Below are positions 31,093-38,630 of a stretch of 38,630 nt of DNA, piece by piece (position 1 is the first letter of the stretch; each line of letters starts with the position of its first letter). A program made the position numbers and the translations under genes. The stretch is from Acanthaster planci. Taxonomy: Eukaryota > Echinodermata > Asteroidea > Valvatida > Acanthasteridae. A model generated the notes under the pieces. The model ran no database searches, was not told the origin of the DNA, and saw only the letters and a list, made by a program, of their open reading frames with translations. The stretch is from contig NW_019091392.1 of NCBI RefSeq assembly GCF_001949145.1, positions 686,257 to 724,886 on the forward strand. Reading direction: 5' to 3'.

Positions 31093-31383
31093 TCTGAATA
31101 TATGTATTTCCACGGGAGGTCACCCCTAAAATGAAGTCCTAAAGCCCCTCGCCATTTTGAAATATCAATGCCTACATTTCTCAAAAAATATACCGTTTTC
31201 AGGCACCGATTTCTTCCAAATCTCACTTAGACGCATTCTCTTTGCCCGCCCAAACCTGTCTTTTCTACGAATCTTGAAGTTCATGGGCCACAAAATGTTC
31301 TATTTCGTAGAGAAGTTGAGTGCATTACAAATTGTGATTTGGCCTGCGCGAGCAGTTTTCGGCCCATTTACTGGCCTGCATCC
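31093..31383 (+). repeat. Unidentified dispersed repeat, copy 2
   Basis: Same orientation as 28641-28929, about 2.45 kb downstream, with many substitutions and small indels. Both copies open with TCTGAA plus a CTATTTCCACGG-like block and end at CCTGCATCC. Confidence 0.8.
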
Positions 31384-33483
31384 TGATGCGAACTGCCGGG
31401 CCGAGCGCGACGACCGTGTAGTAGTGCTTACAGGCTGAAAGATGGCTGACTTGCGAAGAGCAACGTAAGCACGACATGATTCAAGTCTAAATAGGTGCGC
31501 GCCAACTTCACATACGCATGACATCACGTTGCCGAGTCACAGCGCCCTCACTCATCACAAAAGAGGGAAAGTGCTCTTTCTCTTCAATTTCCACGCACAA
31601 AGGGCGGGGCCGCCGGACCAAATGTTTGGGAAACCTCAGGGTTATCATGATTAGGCTACATTAATAGATTAAAGGTGTAGATCGTTTGTTTATATTCTTG
31701 AATACTTATAATAGTTAATGCCGAAATAAGGAGAATCAGCAAGGTTGGACAAGCTATTTCAAGGTAGGACAAGTTATCTCCAAACATGCTCAGTAAGTTC
31801 AGCTGTTTCAATGAACTTCAAATTGTGCGAAGGAAAAAAAGTAAAAGGTAATCTAAATTCCATTGCAGAACCAACACTGGTGAACGAGTCATTGGGCATA
31901 GGCATATATATGAAGTATACCAATTCTTTGCTTTAACTAAAAATGTGCTACTGTGCTGAGCTTTCAGAATTAAAAACTTCACAGCAAAGGCGCACGTTCA
32001 AATAGAATGAGCCAGTTCAGTATTTCAACAGCGCATGCTCATTACGTGCCCGTCCTTACAGGTTGCACGAGTTACACAAAATACGCGCCCATAGAAAAAC
32101 AGTGCAAAATCGGACCGCGATAGCGCCGCCTGTTGACTCTCGTGAAGAGGTTGGCCTCCGTTTTTTGCACTGGAAATTCAAGATTATGGCCAGAAGATCA
32201 CTTTTCGTTTCAATTTCAAGGGGGTTAGCCACGAATTTTTTTTAATTAGCCTTTGAACGAAGATACATCCAAAATAACAATAAACTAAGCGCTCATTTCT
32301 GAATGTCACCGCCTGCCTCTATCCAAAATAGGTCCGCAATTTTGGGCTTTTTGTAAAAGAAATACCCTGAACTGGAGACTATCAGTCCTAAATTCGAGAT
32401 TTATAGAAATATTTCTATGATGACTCCTGATTATGACATGTCTTATTGTAAAATCCCCGTGGGATCACAAAATATTAATGAGCTCGCGCGCAGAAATACA
32501 ACCATTTGGTGGAATGCACCCATCGGCGTGGCCGGCCATAAACCGACTCACATGCGAACTTTGTTCCAGAAAGACCTCGGCTTTTTGAAATACCAAAGTG
32601 GTTCATTCAAGATGAACGATCACTAAATGGACAAGAGAAATCAAACGTAGTTAACGACGGAAATAAATATGTGGTTGGCCAGTCTGAAGACTGGCTCAGG
32701 AGAATGGACGTGACTAATGCTCAGGCGAGGGCATTATCAGTGTTCATGCTCCTGAGGCGATCTTAAACACACGAGTTTAAGACCGATCCAGCACATTATT
32801 TATTCCCATTGTAAATACAGTTTTAGTCAGAAAGTCAAAGCAAGTCAGTACACTATCAATTTGGAAGGATTTTTTCAAGAATTTTACTTTCATTTTCCCC
32901 ATTAAAATCGTCCATTTTATCGTATAGTCTTTGTGCGAGAAATCCAGAAGAATCACCTTATATGGACTTGGCGTGCGTTGCAAGTTCTTCGTGCCGCAGC
33001 ACACACAGACTCCTGACCAATAGGAATGAACTAAACTGTCTCACGATGTGCTAGCGCATTTTTATGCTTTGTTAAGTTGCAGCGGGCATTATCAAATGTT
33101 AATACATATACAAGGTCATGTTGCAAGTTGTTGAGTAGGGTCTGAGGTATTTATGAATGTTGAGTATAAGATAATTTGCTTCTGATATTCGGTAGTCGGT
33201 ACATGTACCATCCGCTACTACATGCATGCACCACCCTCAATTCCTATGTCCATCTTTATGACCCTGTAAAATGTTTTTTACCATTAGATATGACCTTTAA
33301 TTTACTTGAAAGGGAACATGGAAAAAAATTGTCTTGAACCAAGACTATAAAGAGGAAATAGTTCAAATGCAAATTTAACTTTAAAACAACCTTTCCAAAT
33401 GTGTATTGTACCATAAATGTAGAATCTATATTACTAAGCGGCATTTTAGAGCTGAATTTTGGTAGATTTTAAAAACTTTAAAT
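31384..33483. other. Intergenic, no recognised gene
   Basis: I see no exon chain or protein family here. A GC box, GGGCGGGGCC, lies near 31605, and short open frames have no recognisable homology. Confidence 0.4.
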
Positions 33484-33489
33484 TTTATT
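33484..33489 (-). terminator. Candidate ALKBH1 polyadenylation signal
   Basis: AATAAA on the minus strand (tttatt on plus), about 66 bases past the TGA at 33557-33555. This would give a short 3'UTR. Confidence 0.4.
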
Positions 33490-33554
33490 TCAAAGGTTTC
33501 ACAAATTACAAAAACCCCTAAAACACTGTAACAGAAGCACAGATTTAAAGTGAT

Positions 33555-36500
33555 TCAGCCTTGATCTAGGTATTCAGCTTTCCTCTTTGATCCAGAGGCA
33601 TCTGAGCAAGTAGACCAAGTATGGGTGTCAGGTTCTTGACATGAAGTTACAGTGTCTGGTGGGAAGTCACAGCCAGGCCCCGTCACCTGTCGCACGCTGA
33701 CATTGATGCGGGTGCTGGACATGAAGGTGGCAAACCGTTCCCAGGCTTGAGGGTCCTGCAGTGCCTGGGTTGTCTCGTGAATCACGTGTGACCGGCCCAT
33801 CTTGGGCCGTGCGTCTCACAGGTGAGACCGCCTAACTTAAAACTGCCTCTGAGAGCACTGACGGTGTCATTCTCTGTACCAAATCCTTGGCTTAATTCGT
33901 GCAGTTCTGAAGCCTGAATCTCTTTGTGCACACTGCCTTCTTTGCTTGTTATTTCTTGATCACACTGTCTTGGCACTACACCTGCATGTCCAGAGAATGC
34001 AGGCCTCTGATCTGATTTGTGATCCTTGCTGCATGCTGAAAAGACTTTGGAAACTAATGTTTCACCATTGCTGTTTGGAGTACTCCATTTTACTCCTGAC
34101 ATGTGCTTGCAGCTACTTCCCAGAATGTCAGGGGTCTCCACTTGGTCCAGACAAGCAGGGAGCTTCTTTGAACCTTCTGCCATGAGAATCCTTGGGACAG
34201 CATGGTAGGCTAGGCGTGATTGGCCGCCCATAATGATGATGTCACCACTGTGCAGATACATGGCCAATGGGGAAATTTCTTTCGTCCTGCCACCAAGCAG
34301 AAAGATTGCTGATTGGCCAAAACTAAGTAAAATGAAAAACAGATGGTGAAAAAGAAAAGATAACACAACTCAAATCATTTTACTCACACATGACACTTGA
34401 TTTCCCAGTCTCCTACTAAGAGATGACATTCAGAAAGAGTTTGATTTCTCTCAAAATGCTGGCTAGCATGACTCCAGAACAGAATAAAAGATGAAGACCA
34501 ATCTGAAAGTGAGACAATAAAGTTAGGTTGCCTTTTTTGGCCCCCATCATAAACTGCATAAGAAACTAGAAAAAAGGAAACTCCTATGCTAAATGCTCCA
34601 ATTGACAGAAGACAAATGACTAAAACATGATTTGGAAAGTGAAAATGCAGATATTTAAGTGTCACATTGTTGGCAATAGAGAGCACAGCTCACCTGTAGG
34701 AAATGATGGGAGCACTGAGATCAAACTCAGAATGGTCCGTGTGTCCTCCAAGGGTGGAGTCACCATGGTAGTAGTTCACAATGGCAGCCTGGGATTGGAA
34801 GGTTGAGAACCCCATGACGGCCGCGACAAAGGCAGAGAGGTCGGCCAAGTCACAGGGGAAGGGTGTGTGTTGGTTCCAATGGTACACCTTGGCGGTCCAG
34901 TCATAGTGGTAGCCCAGGGTGACCCATCGCAGGTGATCCATCAGAGTTTTTTTCCTGGAATTGAATGGAATGTTTGCATTTGTTTCTGAAAAAAAAATCC
35001 TGTTGCAAGTTAATATTATAAGGCGGAATTAAAAAAAATCTTTGTGTTTAGCATACAACTTCCTTTTTGCAGGCTGCCTGGATTTATTTTATATTTACCT
35101 GAGGGAAAGATTAAGTGAAAAAGCAAGAAAGTCACCCAATCTGTCAGTTTCAGAACTTATCTCTTTACACTGTATTGGCCACTTTCCACTCTATAGCCAT
35201 GTTATTTGGCTAGGTCTGAAAACTGAACTTCAGCAGGAAATTGCACATGAGCCCAAGGAAGTGGCTGCATGTTTGAGCTCTTGCACAACTGTGCAACGCA
35301 TGTAATATTCTATTCATATACAAACAACTATGCTATAAGAAAATCTCTTTTGTAACTTGTGTCTTTGAAAAAGAAATGGCTGCCGTCTTAACAAAAAAAG
35401 TAAACCAGCCCTAACTCCTCCTTTTCCCGCTGAAACCCAGGCATCAAAAATGAATCCTTTTGCTTTTCTATTTTGTCTTACCAGAAAATTACTGATTTTT
35501 ATGGCCTGTCGAGCTTAAAATTCTAGCCTAGTATATGTATAAGATTTTGGCTCCCCAGAAAAACATGACAGCACAAGTGACTTCTGATCCCCTTTGGAAT
35601 CTCTGTTCTTATTTCCCATTCTCCAGAGCAAATGAAATGCTTACTTTGATTGGATGGATCCATCACCATCCCACAGTGAGGTGTCTCCACGATTGGGATG
35701 GTGATTGTCCAGATTGCAAACACTGGGCTTGTTTGGGTAGTCCTGAAGACATCGCTTGATCCAGTACCGTTGGTAGCCAGGATGGAATGGATTTTCAATG
35801 TAAACAAACCCTTCAAGATAACACAAATAATCACATCAACAGATGATCTCGAAATGTATGAAAAATATCATTTATGACTCAGTTGGCAATATATTCTCTA
35901 ATGCTGATCAATCAAAACTTGTTCATTATCTGGTTGCAATTCCAGAGTTGGGCTTCCCAAACCAGGTCTTCTCCAAATGACATCATAGTAATAGCCCCCT
36001 CAGTTGGCCGGGAGAGTGTGGACAATTTTGAACGTTTTGAAAACAAGCATGCAACTTGGACTTTGAAAAAAACAAGGAAATGTGAATCTCTACAAGACTT
36101 TGTTCAGTGTTTTTCAATTATCAGTAGCATGAGTGTAAAGTGAAAACAAGGAAATCAACCGACCGGAGGAAAAGTTGCATGCCTGTAAAGAGAGTACTTT
36201 AAAAAACATTTAACCTCCAAGGAACGTCAAGTAATTCTCATACATTAAATAAGTGCACAATTGCAGAAAAAAGTGCAAGGGAAAATTTCTTTAGTGCTAT
36301 CCTTTAAAAGTTTTTTCTCTCTCTTGTGGGACTTAATACAAAAAATGCATGTGACCCCCGAATGAGAGGGGGGCAGGAAAGCAGTTTCCACTCTGAAAAC
36401 CACCCCAATTGGGGTATTTCCAGTTATGCCGCATCCAAACTAATAAAGCTTACTACTTTACTGAGAATTTTTTAGGGGACTTTGAGTGTGGGAAGGAGGG

Positions 36501-37075
36501 GCAAAGGATATATGAATTTTTATTTTTCAGGCTAATGTGGCTCTCGATGATTTTTGTCTTGTATATTATATTAATATGAGCCAAGGTATCTGCCATTCAA
36601 AGGCACCAATGCAGTATCATTATCCAGGATACTGGGCTTGTAACATCTGATCATGCCATCTCAGCTCCCTGGGGAGTACATAAGCCTGATACTGCCAAAT
36701 AAGATGCCAATGGCTAAACTTGACGACATTATCTGCTCATGCAGGGATAAAGTGCCTTGCCCAAGGTCACAAAATGTAACCACATGCCTGGATCCGAACC
36801 CCGGACCCTGTGATCAGAAGGTGCAAACCCACATGTCCCCACTGAGACAAAGGAGAAAATCTCAGCGCTTTGTCCATTTTGTTTTCATGAGATGATAGGA
36901 CTTTCTCATGTTTTCTGTGATGGCAACTGCATACAAGCCATCCTGACATGCTGTATGTACCTGGAGCACCTTCAAGCATGAAACATCTCCACTGGCCAAC
37001 TGGCTTCAGCCCAAGATTCCTGGATGACATGGTGGCACAGTCTTGGCATGTCACTTTGGGATGAAACCGGGATAC
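33555..37075 (-). CDS. ALKBH1: ALKBH1-type Fe(II)/2-oxoglutarate dioxygenase, partial (5' exon outside window)
   Basis: AlkB-homologue 1 oxidatively demethylates nucleic acids; in vertebrates it acts on tRNA m1A and mitochondrial tRNA wobble cytosine. Exons on the minus strand: 37075-36961 (GLKPVGQW, then GAPG), 35810-35645 (GFVYIENPFHPGYQRYW; KPSVCNLDNH), 34954-34694 (LRWVTLGYHYDW; AAIVNYYHGDSTLGGHTDHS with the HxD iron ligands), 34322-33555 (FGQSAIFLLGG; MYLHSGDIIIMGGQSRLAYH with the second His ligand, HAVPRIL; then RINVSVRQV with the Arg that binds 2-oxoglutarate). Phases agree at each junction. The first exon shown starts in phase 0 after acceptor accatag with an in-frame TAG just before it, so the N-terminus must come from another exon, not recognised within 37076-38630. 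Odd: the last exon contains about 110 extra codons after KKLPACLDQVE and then needs a frame switch near 33782-33815. The identity is secure; the loop structure is not. Confidence 0.94.
36655..36850 (-). mobile_element. tRNA-derived SINE, third diverged copy, ALKBH1 intron
   Basis: It shares with 11014-11400 the blocks GGAGTAYA..AGC, GCCAATGGCTAAA and the tRNA-like end. The minus strand has GGGTTCGGATCC (B box) about 45 bases after a TCTCAGTGGGGA A-box-like start. The common body shows that these copies belong to one SINE family. Confidence 0.65.
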
Positions 37076-38630
37076 CTATGGTTCAGAAGTAAAGTGCATT
37101 GACAACACGTAATAAAACTGATGAAAACTCTGTAATCATTTCAGTGTACACGTACATGTACACAAGAAACTGTTATGAGGATAAGCACACCCCTCTTGTA
37201 AGAAAAATCCTCTACATTGCGCAAAAAATGTACAACTTCAATCTTCATTTCATGTATAAGTAAAATGTAAGCACTGTCTACCAGACGGAAAGGTTGCCTC
37301 AAAGGCTATTGAAAATTAAATCCATGAAAAAAAAGATGCAGTTTTTGCTGACCACTGGTTTGAAGACTATGAAAAAGATTTTCCACAGCTTCTAAAACTA
37401 AACTACCCCAAAAAATAGTAAAAGTACCTCCCCGCAAATGAATATTTTCAGAAAAAAGTTGTTTTCAATCAAGGCAATCTTTTGGACACCTCTCCTGTTA
37501 TAACATTAGAAAACTGACCCTCTTCAACTGCCAAAAATCTTGAGAATATTTCACTGTTTCTTCTGTAGGCCTACTCTAATATTTACAGATATGATCCTTC
37601 ACAAACTGATTGAAGCAGGGCTGATGTGAAACAATAAAGCTTCAAAGGCTGTCAGAAGTGTGCTATGTATGTAGTTGATAAACTGAGTAAAACAAAAAGT
37701 AGAAGTGTCCAAAAAAAGGATTACGTAAATCAAGAGGGGTTTCTGCAAACTTTGTCTTGTGGTAATGTTTGCATTGAGCAGTTTCTTTGTTCGCATTGGT
37801 TTTTTACAATGCCACATCATGACTGACACAGGAAAGCACACTCTCAAGCATTGTGGCTTAGATTCTGTGGCAGATTATGAATTCAAAGAGGCTTTAAAGT
37901 TAAACCACAGCACATATTATGAATGACCAGCATTGATGGGCCACTTAGGCAGTAACTCTAATGAATTAAATGTGAAAATCTGTCTGATCATAATCGGAAT
38001 TTGAGACTTTTGGGGGTTCCATCACATGCATGGCCTGGGATATGTTTTAGTGACTATGGCATGTATGGTGTCATAGCTTGGTCTATAAAAGACAAGCATC
38101 ACAAGGGTCGTCATCCTGGCAGCCTACATTTTGTAGTCCTTAATCTTTTTTGCCCTGAAATCACATCAAACATAAATTTGGGTAATGTAGGCATGGTAAA
38201 CTACAATCTCTTTGAACATGTACATGTATGTCTAGATTATTCACTGCACTGTATTACCATGGATCAAACAAGACAAGTCCCAGTTTTTCTAATTTTGATG
38301 CATTCATCTTGTTCGTGATGGGGCCTCTGCTGAGGCAACTTTTTTGGCTGCCCACTCAAAATGAGTAAGCAAATAAATAAAAAAATCCTCATGATACGGG
38401 GGAGGGGAGGTCGTGAATGTTAACTTAAGGCAGTGGATATTTACAAATGTAGCTGTCGCCAGCAAATTTGATTACATGATATCTTGCCGGGCACATGCAC
38501 AGTAAGTTTTTTTCTGAAACATTCTTACAATGAAACATCTTGGTCTGGTTCCATGCCAATACAGATGTTGTGACTTTGTACATACATGTATATGTATTCA
38601 CAGGGTGGGTATCACAATTTCTGACTCCTT
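37076..38630. other. 5' side of ALKBH1 (intron), with possible LINE tail at the right
   Basis: Presumed first intron of ALKBH1; no sequence resembling the N-terminus was found. At about 38310-38385, GGGCCTCTGCTGAGGCAACT through GGCTGCCCACTCAAAATGAG and then AAATAAATAAA resembles a retrotransposon 3' end on the plus strand. Confidence 0.4.

Noticed and set aside
32417-32626. 69-codon plus-strand open frame
   Set aside because: No recognisable family, no splice context, and ordinary length for chance in this composition.

Overview
This is an animal nuclear genome segment. Its genes are split into many exons with GT-AG introns, there are AATAAA-type polyadenylation signals, and SINE, LINE and MITE debris is common. 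Gene content, compact introns of about 0.05-2 kb and an extreme excess of the palindrome TACATGTA suggest a marine invertebrate, most likely a non-vertebrate deuterostome (echinoderm, hemichordate or cephalochordate). The species cannot be fixed from the sequence alone. A run of N at 15103-15633 shows it is a draft assembly.

Three protein-coding genes are supported exon by exon. (1) 1149-13717, plus strand: a complete monoamine oxidase (MAO A/B family) in 16 exons, whose splice phases all close to give 522 residues with FAD-binding, covalent-FAD and C-terminal membrane-anchor segments. (2) 16484-25125, minus strand: an HHIP-like secreted protein (signal peptide, folate-receptor-like cysteine-rich domain, glucose/sorbosone-dehydrogenase-type beta-propeller). 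Matching splice phases continue it through a Thr/Ser-rich stalk, a hydrophobic segment and a C-terminal six-cysteine NTR (netrin-like) module, giving a nine-exon model of 809 residues. (3) 33555-37075, minus strand: ALKBH1, an Fe(II)/2-oxoglutarate dioxygenase. It is partial because its first coding exon lies beyond the right edge, and its last exon has an unusual loop insertion and a reading-frame switch.

MAO and the HHIP-like gene are convergent, with 3' ends facing across a gap-containing 2.8 kb. The 8.4 kb between the HHIP-like gene and ALKBH1 is repeat territory: a 1.96 kb foldback DNA transposon with subterminal repeats of a CCGTAATAACGAATTA-type unit, a LINE 3' tail, a long hairpin, a MITE with GGGTGYGTTCGATTAG ends, two copies of an unidentified ~290 bp repeat, two tRNA-like SINE segments and a decayed CR1/L2-like reverse-transcriptase C-terminus. 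More MITEs and tRNA-derived SINEs sit in the introns of all three genes.

The three genes show no evidence of working together; this is ordinary eukaryotic gene order. The observations most worth following up are the HHIP-like/NTR domain combination, the altered substrate-cavity region of the MAO, the ALKBH1 frame switch, and the foldback element.
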